Assembly (NCBI GenBank): GCA_900766355.1
Contig: CAAFVD010000032.1
Location: 1 to 59,862, forward strand
Reading direction: 5' to 3'
Length of the DNA: 59,862 nt
Source of the DNA: Candidatus Gastranaerophilales bacterium
Lineage (GTDB): Bacteria > Cyanobacteriota > Vampirovibrionia > Gastranaerophilales > Gastranaerophilaceae
Both the position numbers and the translations under genes were made by a program. Below, piece by piece: positions 8,041 through 16,678 of the stretch. The notes beneath the pieces are model-generated. The model worked only from the letters and a program-made list of their open reading frames with translations, was not told where the DNA came from and searched no databases. The stretch's first letter is position 1, and every line of letters begins with the position of its first letter.

Positions 8041-8856
8041 TTATTTCGCTAAAATATCCACAATCGCAAGTGGAATATATTTTAGTAAATCGCTTGCCAG
8101 AACAGAGTATTCCGTAAGCATACTTGAGGCAATTTCTCCTGTTCTACCATGCAAATATACTCCAAGTTTTGCAGCCTCAAATTCGCTCATACCTTGAGCG
8201 ACAAGTCCTGAGATAATCCCTGTTAAAACATCACCGGCACCAGCTTTTGATAACGCTGAATTACCCGTTTCGTTTATATAAATATCTAAATCTTTTGAGC
8301 AAACAACTGTACTATGTAGTTTTAAAACCGTTGTACAAGAGTATTTTTTAGAAAGTTTTTGAGCATAGTCAACAGGTTTTGCTAAGATTTTTTCTATATC
8401 TGTTTTTAATAATCTGGAGGCTTCCATTGGGTGAGGTGTTATAATAAGCTTCTCAGGTAATTTAACGGGCTTTTTCTTTGCCATGATATTCAGACCATCA
8501 GCATCAATCAAAACCACTTTATCGGTAACAGAAAGGGCTGAAATTAAAGATTTGAATAAAATACTTGTACCTGTAGTAACCGACAAACCACAACCAATAG
8601 AAACAACATTAAACTTGTCTATAGATGTCTTTATATTTTCTAGTGGAATATAAACAATGTCAGGCGAAAGCGATGCTACGGTATTCATTGTCTTTTGAGA
8701 GCTTGAAAGAGCAACATATCCACAACCAATCTTTAAGGCTGAAACAGACGACAAATAAGCTGCTCCTGAATAATTTTCAGAACCTGCAATATTTAAAACC
8801 TTACCAAATGTACCTTTATTTGAAAATTCCGGTCTTTCAGGTAATTTAAAGTCCAT
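8041..8856 (-). CDS. nnrD: ADP-dependent NAD(P)H-hydrate dehydratase (stand-alone NnrD domain)
   Basis: A 271-aa ribokinase-like enzyme that repairs damaged (hydrated) NADH and NADPH. The signatures are KGTFGKVLNIAGSENYSGA near the N-terminus, a TPHPMEASRL block, and the catalytic GAGDVLTGIISG. In many bacteria this domain is fused to the NnrE epimerase; here the epimerase half is absent and may be encoded elsewhere. It is the last gene of the 14.7-8.0 kb minus-strand operon, overlaps trmL by 11 bases, and converges on coaD with a 12-base gap. Confidence 0.9.
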   Translation of the reverse strand: MDFKLPERPEFSNKGTFGKVLNIAGSENYSGAAYLSSVSALKIGCGYVALSSSQKTMNTVASLSPDIVYIPLENIKTSIDKFNVVSIGCGLSVTTGTSILFKSLISALSVTDKVVLIDADGLNIMAKKKPVKLPEKLIITPHPMEASRLLKTDIEKILAKPVDYAQKLSKKYSCTTVLKLHSTVVCSKDLDIYINETGNSALSKAGAGDVLTGIISGLVAQGMSEFEAAKLGVYLHGRTGEIASSMLTEYSVLASDLLKYIPLAIVDILAK

Positions 8857-9295
8857 TTTGTCTTATAACCTCATAAGCCGTAATCGCTACTGAATTTGAA
8901 AGGTTTAAACTTCGTTGACCTTCTAACATAGGAATTGTAACTGCGTTTTTATCCTGAACGTATTTATCAGGCAAACCTCTTGTTTCAGGTCCAAATACAA
9001 TAAAGTCACCTTCTTTATAGTTTATATCAGTATAAAGTTTTTTTGATTTTGTAGTTAAATAGTAAAAATTTGCATCAGGAAACATACTATACATTTCTTC
9101 CATAGAATCTACTTTATGCAAATCTACGCTATCCCAATAGTCTAACCCTGCACGTTTTGTATATTTACTACTTAAAGAAAATCCTAATTTACCCACAAGA
9201 TACAAACTTGCACCACAACAAGCACATAATCTCGCTATGTTTCCTGTATTTTGTGGAATTTCAGGTTCATATAAAACAATATTAAACTTAGTCAT
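8846..9295 (-). CDS. trmL: tRNA (cytidine(34)-2'-O)-methyltransferase
   Basis: A 149-aa SPOUT-class methyltransferase that 2'-O-methylates the wobble base of leucine tRNAs. The opening FNIVLYEPEIPQNTGNIAR is the N-terminal signature of TrmL. The trefoil-knot motifs FGPETRGLP and IPMLEGQRSLNLSNSVAI are intact and bind S-adenosylmethionine. The length equals that of the single-domain family. It overlaps both neighbours (pgsA-like upstream, nnrD downstream) and is part of the long minus-strand operon. Confidence 0.94.
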   Translation of the reverse strand: MTKFNIVLYEPEIPQNTGNIARLCACCGASLYLVGKLGFSLSSKYTKRAGLDYWDSVDLHKVDSMEEMYSMFPDANFYYLTTKSKKLYTDINYKEGDFIVFGPETRGLPDKYVQDKNAVTIPMLEGQRSLNLSNSVAITAYEVIRQNGL

Positions 9296-9872
9296 TTATA
9301 ACGTGCTTAGCCTCTATAATTACCGGTAAACCTCTAACAACACAGAATACGATTGCTACAATAGCTAACCAATAACCAATACTAAAAATCAAATCTGCGT
9401 TTGGAATATTAGGTATTTTAGCCAATATTATCACGAAGAATGCAAGAACTTTTGCTACTGCATAAGATATTCTCATAAATTTTGACCCTGTGATAAATTT
9501 GCAAATAGGATTAACCTGCATACCAAAAGGTGTAAACCCTTTTTCCATAGCTGCACTACGAATAGTATCAGTTACAAACCCTCTTGTAATAGCGATTAGA
9601 GGGAACAATATTGATATCCAACCCATTACTGCAAAAAGAATCCAATAAGTATTTTCAACGATTCTATCGCTCATAATATCAAGCAACGCACCAAATTTTG
9701 ATTCTTCGTGTAGTAATCTTGCCAAGAATCCATCTAAGCCATCAAGTGCAAATGCTAAAATAGTAAGAACCAAAGCCCAAATATAAGCAGTTTGCGAAGT
9801 TGTACAAGCCATTATTAAATAAACAGCTATGAACATTAAAAATACTCTGAATATTGTTACAAAATTTGCCAT
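9288..9872 (-). CDS. pgsA: CDP-alcohol phosphatidyltransferase (PgsA-like)
   Basis: The open frame begins at 9899, but GAAAGG six bases before the ATG at 9872 favours this start (194 aa). The protein is an integral membrane enzyme with the CDP-alcohol phosphatidyltransferase motif: DGLDGFLARLL, then G and D residues in FGALLDIMSDR (DxxDGxxARx8GxxxDxxxD). It most likely makes phosphatidylglycerol phosphate from CDP-diacylglycerol, but alcohol specificity cannot be read with certainty. About five hydrophobic segments are visible. It follows the Gfo/Idh gene directly and overlaps trmL. Confidence 0.82.
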   Translation of the reverse strand: MANFVTIFRVFLMFIAVYLIMACTTSQTAYIWALVLTILAFALDGLDGFLARLLHEESKFGALLDIMSDRIVENTYWILFAVMGWISILFPLIAITRGFVTDTIRSAAMEKGFTPFGMQVNPICKFITGSKFMRISYAVAKVLAFFVIILAKIPNIPNADLIFSIGYWLAIVAIVFCVVRGLPVIIEAKHVIND

Positions 9873-9891
9873 ATTAAACCTTTCAAACCTC

Positions 9892-10893
9892 TTAAACACC
9901 TTTTACTCTTGATAGTGCAAAATGTCTTTCATCAAGAGCTTTAACCTTAGCACCTAACATAATCTTTTCTGCTTCTTCAAGGATACTAACTACTAAATAA
10001 CCGTTTTCTCCGTCTGAACGAGCTTTTGTATGGTTTTCAATACAACTTACAAAATGCTGACATTCTAATTTTAGAGGTTCAATTTCTAAATAATCTAATG
10101 GAATATCTTTTACTGAACTACCCGGTTTGTTATCATACAATTTTAGTTTATTTTCAGCAACTGTATCATCTAATATTGCAGTTGCTTTTGTTCCTCTAAC
10201 TAATAGAGTAACGTGTTTTTGAGGCGTAATCCAACTATCTGAAATATAGCCAATTAAACCGTCTTCAAACTCAATACCTATATGAGTTATATCCATAATT
10301 GTATTATCTTCAGTAGAACAACCCAAAGCAGAAATAACTTTTAATGGATTTTTACCAGTAACATAAGATATCATTGAAACATCGTGTGGAGCTAAATCCC
10401 ACATAACGCTTCTATCATTTTTGAAATAGTTTACATTCAATCTATCAGATTGAGCATAAACAATATCTCCTAATTCGCCAGCTTCAATAAGCATTTTTAG
10501 TCTATTTACGGCTGGGTGATACAATAGCAAATGACCAACCATTAAAACAAGTCCTTTTTCATTAGCCAAATCCATCAAGTCTTTTGCCTCTTGAGCAACT
10601 GTAGAAATAGGTTTTTCAACATAAACATTTTTACCAGCTTCAAGAAGTTTTTTAACTATTTTATAATGAGTATGGCTAGGGGTTACAACTGTAACACCTG
10701 TTATCTCAGGATTGTTGATAATTTCATTCATATCCTCTATAACATTTACACTAGGATATAATTCTTTAATTTTTTTTCTTACATCAGCATCTAAATCGCA
10801 TACTGTATGTAATACGTTTAAGTTATAAAAATTACGGACAATGTTTTTTCCCCACATACCGTAACCTATTACAGCAATTTTTTGATTACTCAT
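9892..10893 (-). CDS. Gfo/Idh/MocA family NAD(P)-dependent sugar dehydrogenase
   Basis: A 333-aa oxidoreductase. The N-terminal Rossmann motif is GYGMWGKN (10-17 region), followed by VTPSHTHY and the family hallmark EKPIS near residue 95, whose lysine takes part in catalysis. The C-terminal half is the alpha/beta substrate domain. The closest functional group by motif is the UDP-N-acetyl-hexosaminuronate dehydrogenase (WlbA-type) set, which would fit a role in surface sugar synthesis, but the substrate is inference. It lies between panC and pgsA in the long minus-strand operon. Confidence 0.82.
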   Translation of the reverse strand: MSNQKIAVIGYGMWGKNIVRNFYNLNVLHTVCDLDADVRKKIKELYPSVNVIEDMNEIINNPEITGVTVVTPSHTHYKIVKKLLEAGKNVYVEKPISTVAQEAKDLMDLANEKGLVLMVGHLLLYHPAVNRLKMLIEAGELGDIVYAQSDRLNVNYFKNDRSVMWDLAPHDVSMISYVTGKNPLKVISALGCSTEDNTIMDITHIGIEFEDGLIGYISDSWITPQKHVTLLVRGTKATAILDDTVAENKLKLYDNKPGSSVKDIPLDYLEIEPLKLECQHFVSCIENHTKARSDGENGYLVVSILEEAEKIMLGAKVKALDERHFALSRVKGV

Positions 10894-10927
10894 TTCTACT
10901 TCCCTCTTTATGTATTTTATTATTATA

Positions 10928-11779
10928 TTACAAAATTATATTATCAATCAATCTGACACCTTCTACACGACAAGCTATCAAGACCAATGTGTTATTATCA
11001 GCTTTTGTTTTATCTTCAAGAGTTTCTTTATCAACAAACTCAAGATATTCCATATCATGTTTTTCTGTCAAAAACGAAAACGCAGTTTCTTTAAGTGCGT
11101 TTATATCTGTTATTCCTTTATCATAACAATTTTTTATATTCATCAAAATTTTAGATAAAACTAAAGCATCTTTTTTCCCTTCTTCTGATAAATATTTGTT
11201 TCTTGAACTCAAAGCCAAACCTGATTCTTCTCTGACAATAGGACAAGAAACTATTTCTATAGGGAAATTCAAATCTTTAACAAATTTTTTAATAATTATT
11301 AACTGTTGTGCATCTTTTTGACCAAAGAAAGCATAATCAGGTTGAGTAATATTGAACAATTTAGCAACAACAGTACAAACTCCATCAAAATGACCAACTC
11401 TTGATTTACCACACAATTTATCTACATAAAAGAATGGAGGTACTACATAAGCTAATGTATCATTAGATAGTCTTTGACCTTTTCCATACATTTCGTCAGG
11501 TGTTGGAGCAAATACCATAGCTGCACCTATTTTTTCCGCCAATTTAGTATCATTTTCTAAAGTTCGAGGATATTTTTCATAATCCTCTCCCGGACAGAAT
11601 TGAATAGGATTAACAAATACTGAAACTACAACCTTATCACAAGTTTCGACTGCTTTTTTGATTAAACTTGCATGACCTGAATGCAAAGCTCCCATAGTTG
11701 GAACTAAACCGATTTTTAACCCTTCTTTTTTCCATTCTGCTATTTTATTTCTAACTTCTTTAATTGTGTGAACTAACAT
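10928..11779 (-). CDS. panC: Pantothenate synthetase
   Basis: A 283-aa enzyme that condenses pantoate and beta-alanine with ATP. The frame extends 11 codons further upstream, but the ATG at 11779 follows AAAGAGG, which lies inside panB, so the two genes overlap by 20 bases. Motifs: PTMGALHSGHASLIKKA (ATP-binding HxGH), VSVFVNPIQF, and FFGQKDAQQL, followed by LSSRNKYLS. All are standard. Together with panB it makes vitamin B5 from ketoisovalerate and beta-alanine. No panD is visible in the window. Confidence 0.96.
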   Translation of the reverse strand: MLVHTIKEVRNKIAEWKKEGLKIGLVPTMGALHSGHASLIKKAVETCDKVVVSVFVNPIQFCPGEDYEKYPRTLENDTKLAEKIGAAMVFAPTPDEMYGKGQRLSNDTLAYVVPPFFYVDKLCGKSRVGHFDGVCTVVAKLFNITQPDYAFFGQKDAQQLIIIKKFVKDLNFPIEIVSCPIVREESGLALSSRNKYLSEEGKKDALVLSKILMNIKNCYDKGITDINALKETAFSFLTEKHDMEYLEFVDKETLEDKTKADNNTLVLIACRVEGVRLIDNIIL

Positions 11780-12581
11780 GCATAACCTCTTTTTCTTCAG
11801 GGAAAGTACCATTTCTTACATCATTTATATAAGAACTTGCCGCATTTGTGATTACATCTCTTAAATTTGCATATTTTCTTACAAATTTTGGTACATAATC
11901 AGAAAATTTTCCTAATATATCATCAGAAACCAAAACCTGTCCTGAGCAATATTTACCTGCACCTATACCTATAGTAGGGATATCAAGATTCTCTGTTATA
12001 TATTTAGCACTTTCTTCCGGTACCATTTCTAAGACTAATGAAAAAGCTCCAGCATTTTGTAACCTTTTAGCCTGTTCTAAAATCAACTCAGTATCTTCAA
12101 TAGTCTTACCTTGAGTTTTATATCCTCCTAACATATGTATGTATTGTGGAGTTAATCCCAAATGTGCCATAACAGGAATACCTGATTCTGTACATCTCTT
12201 GACTAAATCAATTATATAATCGCTACACCCTTCGATTTTAACGGCAGATGCACCAGCTTTAACCATATCGCCTATATTTTTCATTGCATCTTCAATAGAT
12301 ACATTAAAACTCATAAACGGCATATCGCCGACAACCAATGCTCGATTAACACCTCTAGCAACAGCACCTGTAAATATTAGCATTTCGTTCATACCAATTT
12401 CTTGAGTTGAATTATATCCTAAAGCAACATTGGCAAGAGAATCTCCTACCAATATCATATCTACACCTGCTTCATCAATATATTTTGCCGTAGAATAGTC
12501 ATAAGCCGTTAATACAGTAATTTTCTGACCTTCATTTTTTAGTTTTTTTATTGTATTTATAGTAGTTTTACTAATCATCAC
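11760..12581 (-). CDS. panB: 3-methyl-2-oxobutanoate hydroxymethyltransferase
   Basis: A 273-aa TIM-barrel enzyme that adds a hydroxymethyl group from methylene-tetrahydrofolate to ketoisovalerate, giving ketopantoate. Visible motifs are TAYDYSTAKYIDEAGVD, the metal-binding VGDSLANV, the D-M-PF stretch GDMPFMSF, KIEG, and GIGAGKYCSGQVLV. The length is normal. It overlaps panC and follows yvcK by 17 bases. Confidence 0.96.
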   Translation of the reverse strand: MMISKTTINTIKKLKNEGQKITVLTAYDYSTAKYIDEAGVDMILVGDSLANVALGYNSTQEIGMNEMLIFTGAVARGVNRALVVGDMPFMSFNVSIEDAMKNIGDMVKAGASAVKIEGCSDYIIDLVKRCTESGIPVMAHLGLTPQYIHMLGGYKTQGKTIEDTELILEQAKRLQNAGAFSLVLEMVPEESAKYITENLDIPTIGIGAGKYCSGQVLVSDDILGKFSDYVPKFVRKYANLRDVITNAASSYINDVRNGTFPEEKEVMHVSSHN

Positions 12582-12598
12582 ATATCCTAAAGAAACTA

Positions 12599-13924
12599 TT
12601 ATTTATTTCTTTTTTTATCTTTCAATTGACGTCTATACCAGTAATAAATAGCTCTTGCAACTCTATGATAACTATGACGAATAAGTCCGTTTTTACTTTC
12701 TTCTTCTTCTAGTAAGTTACCTGTAACTACTTTTACTCCTGTTGGTGTCATATTCTCCATATCTAGCACTACAGGGTACGAACCGTATTTAGCATAAGTA
12801 GGAGATAATTCTGTTGGCAAGCTATTGTTTACAAGAACGGCATCTAAAATATTTGAACTACCTGCATGATTAATCAGAGCATTAACATGGCTTGCTACTG
12901 AATAATTATCAGTTTCACCCTTTTGAGTCATAATATTACATACATATATTTTCTTTGCCTTTGATTGAGCAACGGCTTGAGCTATTTCTTTGATTAACAA
13001 ATTTGGAATTACACTTGTATATAAACTTCCAGGTCCCATAATAATTAAATCAGCCTCTTTTATAGCCTCAATAACTTCTGGTAAAGCTTTACATTCTGCA
13101 GGTTCTGTAAACAATCGTTTAATCTTTCCACCAGCTTCAGGAATTGCAGATTCACCATGTATAATACGTCCATCTTCCATTTCTGCAGCTAGTTTCATAT
13201 TATCAAGAGTAGATGGTAAAACCCGACCTCTAATAGACAAAACATTTGATGATTCTTTTACTGCTCTTACCATATCACCAGTAATTGAGCATAAAGCAGT
13301 CAAGAAAAGGTTTCCAAAACTATGTCCTTTTAAACCTTCACCTATTTTAAATCTATATTGGAAAAGTTTTGTAACTAAATCCTCATCATCAGCTAGAGCT
13401 GCTATACAGTTTCTTATATCACCCGGAGGTAGGACTCCTAATTCTTCTCTTAAACGGCCTGAACTACCACCATCATCACCAACAGTAACAACAGCAGTTA
13501 TATTATTTGTAATACTTTTTATACCTTTTAATAGCATTGATAAACCTGTACCGCCACCAATTGCTACAATTTTTGGGCCTTTATTAAGTTTTTTTCTGCG
13601 ATAAAGAGCTTCTAACATAGTTTCTTTTTCTTTACCGTTTCTTAAATCAAGAATTGAAAGGTTTGTTTTTTGCCAACCTTTAAAAAACAATATTGTACCA
13701 ACTAAAATCACACCTAAAGCTATTACATCAGCAGATGCGTATGATTTTATGTTAATTAAAAAATTATATATCGCTCTAGGTGTTGATAAAATCAAAATAC
13801 CAAGAGTAATTAAAACTGACCCGAAGAATATTAAAGCAAACCATCTTTTTACTTCTAATCCAGGCATTAACCAACCTGCATCTTTAGGGATATTAATCAT
13901 ATTACGTTTCATCATATTTTTCAT
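12599..13924 (-). CDS. yvcK: YvcK/CofD-like UDP-sugar-binding protein (gluconeogenesis factor)
   Basis: A 441-aa protein with two membrane spans near the N-terminus (about 28-46 and 62-82). A CofD-like Rossmann domain follows, starting at IVAIGGGTGLSMLLKGIK and continuing with VVTVGDDGGSSGRLREELG and LPPGDIRNC. In Bacillus the homologue YvcK binds UDP-GlcNAc and affects cell shape and growth on gluconeogenic carbon. The N-terminal membrane anchor is seen in only some lineages. The stop of pxpA and the ATG of this gene abut (TAAATG), implying coupled translation. Confidence 0.87.
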   Translation of the reverse strand: MKNMMKRNMINIPKDAGWLMPGLEVKRWFALIFFGSVLITLGILILSTPRAIYNFLINIKSYASADVIALGVILVGTILFFKGWQKTNLSILDLRNGKEKETMLEALYRRKKLNKGPKIVAIGGGTGLSMLLKGIKSITNNITAVVTVGDDGGSSGRLREELGVLPPGDIRNCIAALADDEDLVTKLFQYRFKIGEGLKGHSFGNLFLTALCSITGDMVRAVKESSNVLSIRGRVLPSTLDNMKLAAEMEDGRIIHGESAIPEAGGKIKRLFTEPAECKALPEVIEAIKEADLIIMGPGSLYTSVIPNLLIKEIAQAVAQSKAKKIYVCNIMTQKGETDNYSVASHVNALINHAGSSNILDAVLVNNSLPTELSPTYAKYGSYPVVLDMENMTPTGVKVVTGNLLEEEESKNGLIRHSYHRVARAIYYWYRRQLKDKKRNK

Positions 13925-14707
13925 TTATTCCACCCAGCCAGAAGCTTTTACCTTTCCATAATTAACAGGCTCTGGAGTAATCAGAGCATGACTACGTTTT
14001 AATATATCCAAAGAATGAGGATATTTATTAGGGAAATGTATCGTTGAAATATCTCCGAAAGTTTTACCATCTGCATTGTTGTTAATTTGAGATGTATGCA
14101 AGAAATCTTGCATTCTCTTTATACAAGCATCTGGATTCGTAATATCTTGTACTTGATAGTCGATATTTAATTCTGGAGTATAAACCTTATCAATAATAAT
14201 TTCTTGTGCTACAGGTATTTTTACATAATCACCAACTTTTTGCGTAATATCACCAGCTGGACCAAAATATGTTAGCCATTGAGAAGTTTTTTGAATTGCT
14301 CTTGCTAACACAGTTGCAAATCTAAAATCTTCACCAGCTTTTCTATACATAGCACCATGAGGTCTTACATGTTCAATTTCTAGTTTAAAAGCTTTTGCAA
14401 AAGACATTAAGGCACTAACTTGATATATAACTAAAGCCTCTAGCTCTTCTTCTGTCAAATCAATAGGACGATATCCAAACCCCTGAATATCAGAATAACC
14501 AATATGAGCACCTATAACAACATTGTTTTCTTTTGCTAACAATAAAGCATTTTTTATTGTCATAGGATCACCAGCATGAAAACCACAAGAAATATTAACA
14601 GAACTTACATATTTTATGAAATCTGACTCAGAATTATTTCTATAAACACCGTATGCCTGTGCTAAATCACAGTTAAAATCAATTGTCTTAACACTTTTTC
14701 TTTCCAT
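13925..14707 (-). CDS. pxpA: LamB/YcsF family protein, 5-oxoprolinase subunit A-like
   Basis: A start at 14707 (260 aa) is preferred because TTGAGGT lies a few bases before it; the frame itself runs 13 codons further. The signatures are DFNCDLAQAYG, the metal-site NISCGFHAGDP, GAHIGYSD, and VRPHGAMYRKAG. In bacteria PxpA with PxpB and PxpC opens 5-oxoproline to glutamate using ATP. No pxpB or pxpC is visible nearby, so its use here is uncertain. The canonical DLNEGFG near the start is changed to DFNCDLAQAYG, a modest divergence. It is the first gene of the long operon, divergent from ribF. Confidence 0.8.
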   Translation of the reverse strand: MERKSVKTIDFNCDLAQAYGVYRNNSESDFIKYVSSVNISCGFHAGDPMTIKNALLLAKENNVVIGAHIGYSDIQGFGYRPIDLTEEELEALVIYQVSALMSFAKAFKLEIEHVRPHGAMYRKAGEDFRFATVLARAIQKTSQWLTYFGPAGDITQKVGDYVKIPVAQEIIIDKVYTPELNIDYQVQDITNPDACIKRMQDFLHTSQINNNADGKTFGDISTIHFPNKYPHSLDILKRSHALITPEPVNYGKVKASGWVE

Positions 14708-14775
14708 ATTTACCTCAACTATCAATATAGATACATTATACAACAAATGTAAGAATTTTATACTATAATAATGAC

Positions 14776-15648
14776 ATGGAAATTTTTGATAAGTTCACAA
14801 ATCTTGATAATGTATGTTTAGCTTTAGGTTTCTTTGACGGGGTTCATAAAGGACATCAAGCAGTTCTGAATAAAGCAAAATCTCTAGGTACAAAAACTGC
14901 CGTTATCACCTTTAAGCACCACCCATTAGAAACATTCAACAAAGATTGCCAATATATTTGTTCTCGAGAAAAAAGAGCAATTCTTATGGATAATATTGGT
15001 ATTGATTATTTGTTTGAACTTGATTTCACAAAAGAACTATCTCAAATGTCAGGTGAAGAATATTTAAAAATGCTTATTAATTATTTTCACCCAAAAGCTA
15101 TAATTACTGGATTTAATCATACTTTTGGCGCTAATAAATCTGGTAATCCTAATTTGTTAGAAACAAAGCAAACAGAATACAACTACAAATATTATCAAGT
15201 TCCACCACAAAAAATTAATGATGAAATAATTAGTTCTACAACTATAAAACGACTTTTAGAAGTAGGAAATATAGAAAAAGCAAATAAAATGCTAGGTTAT
15301 GAATTTTCAATAAAAGGTAAAGTTATTCATGGCAACCATATTGGAAGAACTATAGGTTTTCCTACTGCAAATATTGAATATCCTAATTCTATAGTAAAAT
15401 TACCTTACGGAGTATATTGTACAAAAGTTATGAATAAATATTCTGTTACAAATTATGGTAAAAAGCCAACAGTAGGACAGAATACTCCCATTGTAGAATC
15501 TCATATTCTTGATTTTGATAAGGATATCTACAATCTTGATATAGAAGTAAAATTTATAAAAAAAATTAGGGACGAAAAAAGATTTAATTCATTAGATGAG
15601 TTAAAAGTACAAATAAACAAGGATACGAAAACATGCTTAAAGTTGTAA
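14776..15648 (+). CDS. ribF: Bifunctional riboflavin kinase / FAD synthetase
   Basis: A 290-aa enzyme converting riboflavin to FMN and then FAD. The N-terminal nucleotidyltransferase half shows ALGFFDGVHKGHQAVL and, near residue 115, a GFNHTFGANKSGN loop. The C-terminal kinase half shows GNHIGRTIGFPTANIEYP with the conserved PTAN. The length is slightly short of the usual 300-310 but both domains are complete. It overlaps the formyltransferase gene by 16 bases. No FMN riboswitch is visible in the 68-base gap upstream. Confidence 0.95.
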   Translation: MEIFDKFTNLDNVCLALGFFDGVHKGHQAVLNKAKSLGTKTAVITFKHHPLETFNKDCQYICSREKRAILMDNIGIDYLFELDFTKELSQMSGEEYLKMLINYFHPKAIITGFNHTFGANKSGNPNLLETKQTEYNYKYYQVPPQKINDEIISSTTIKRLLEVGNIEKANKMLGYEFSIKGKVIHGNHIGRTIGFPTANIEYPNSIVKLPYGVYCTKVMNKYSVTNYGKKPTVGQNTPIVESHILDFDKDIYNLDIEVKFIKKIRDEKRFNSLDELKVQINKDTKTCLKL

Positions 15649-16574
15649 TAATAGGTTATGGAGAAATGTTTACCAACATGATAGCTGGAACTCTTGATGC
15701 TGGAGCTCAAATTGTTGGTGTACTTAGACATGATAGAGTTAAGTACATACCTCCTATAAGACGATTGAAAGAAATATTTAATCCAGATTGTGATTATAAC
15801 TATGTTAGAAGTTACAATCTTAACGATATGAAAGCCAATAGTGCTAATTCTGCTTCTTTTAGAAAACAACTTTTAAAGCTAAACCCTGATATTATACTTG
15901 TTGCTTCATGGAGTGAAAAAATAGAAAAAGCGACATTTGATATACCTAAGATTGCAACGATAAATGTTCACCCATCTTTACTACCGAAATATAGAGGTCC
16001 AAACCCTTACATGCAAACGATATTACATGGTGAAGAAAAATCAGGTGTTACATTTCATTTAATGACAGAAAAATTTGATGCAGGAGCAATACTAGACCAA
16101 CGAACAGTAGAAATTTCTGACTCAGATACAGGAAAAGAACTCAAAGCAAAAACAGTATTGACTGCTCGTGGTGCTATTTGTGAGCTTTTAGAAAAACTTT
16201 CAGAAGATGTAATATTTCCTATTGCTCAAAACGAAAGTAAAGCAACATATTTTTCTACAGATTTTGATAACGAAATCTCATTTACAGAAACGGCAAAAAA
16301 TATCTCTGCAAAAATTCGTTGTATTAATCCGTGGAGTTATACATATTTCTTTTTTGATAAATATGTTTTTGTTCCAAATCCTTATAAAATAACGATTATG
16401 GAAAATACAACTAATTTCAATTCTGTTGGACAACTCGTAGATATAGATACAAAAGATAATAGTTTAACTTTTATCACAGGAGATAACAAGTTAATTAGGC
16501 TTGGAGATGTAAAATTGTACGGTGCAATTAATCAATTTTTTACTAAATTTATATTAAAAAAATTAAGTATTTAA
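15633..16574 (+). CDS. Formyltransferase family protein (Fmt-like)
   Basis: A 313-aa protein with a formyl_trans_N fold. The core INVHPSLLPKYRGPNP followed by HGEEKSGVTFH corresponds to the folate-binding and catalytic region of methionyl-tRNA formyltransferase (N, H and a later D in EKFDAGAIL). A C-terminal domain of about 100 residues also fits. The Fmt hallmarks are altered, however: the N-terminus reads VVIIGYGEMFTNM rather than FMGTPDFA, and SLLPRWRGAAP is SLLPKYRGPNP. It could be the true Fmt of this lineage or a related sugar or amino-acid formyltransferase. AAGGA precedes the ATG, and the gene overlaps ribF. Confidence 0.7.
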   Translation: MLKVVIIGYGEMFTNMIAGTLDAGAQIVGVLRHDRVKYIPPIRRLKEIFNPDCDYNYVRSYNLNDMKANSANSASFRKQLLKLNPDIILVASWSEKIEKATFDIPKIATINVHPSLLPKYRGPNPYMQTILHGEEKSGVTFHLMTEKFDAGAILDQRTVEISDSDTGKELKAKTVLTARGAICELLEKLSEDVIFPIAQNESKATYFSTDFDNEISFTETAKNISAKIRCINPWSYTYFFFDKYVFVPNPYKITIMENTTNFNSVGQLVDIDTKDNSLTFITGDNKLIRLGDVKLYGAINQFFTKFILKKLSI

Positions 16575-16608
16575 TTGTTAATCTTTGTAAACTTCTAGCA
16601 CATATTTC

Positions 16609-16635
16609 TAAAGAAATATTTAAAAATACCGTAAT
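16609..16635 (+). promoter_or_regulatory. Sigma-28 (FliA)-type promoter
   Basis: TAAAGAAA at 16609-16616, an 11-base spacer, and ACCGTAAT at 16628-16635. This resembles the flagellar sigma-28 consensus TAAAGTTT, 11 bases, GCCGATAA. It sits 44 bases before the start of the 571-aa coiled-coil gene. Confidence 0.6.
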
Positions 16636-16650
16636 ACATACTGTACGGTA
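16627..16650. promoter_or_regulatory. Inverted repeat over the -10 element (possible operator)
   Basis: TACCGTA and TACGGTA separated by 10 bases; the left arm overlaps the sigma-28-type -10 box. Its position suits a repressor site or a 5' hairpin in the transcript. Confidence 0.4.
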
Positions 16651-16678
16651 CTATATTTTGATTAGGAATTCTTAGAAA

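Noticed and set aside
9873..9899. Nine extra N-terminal codons for the PgsA-like protein
   Set aside because: The ribosome binding site GAAAGG is positioned for the ATG at 9872, and the extra residues are not part of the membrane-enzyme fold.
12990..13604. Plus-strand frame of 204 codons opposite yvcK
   Set aside because: yvcK is a clear family member in the other frame; this frame is rich in Ser, Pro and Phe as expected from its complement and has no homologous motif.
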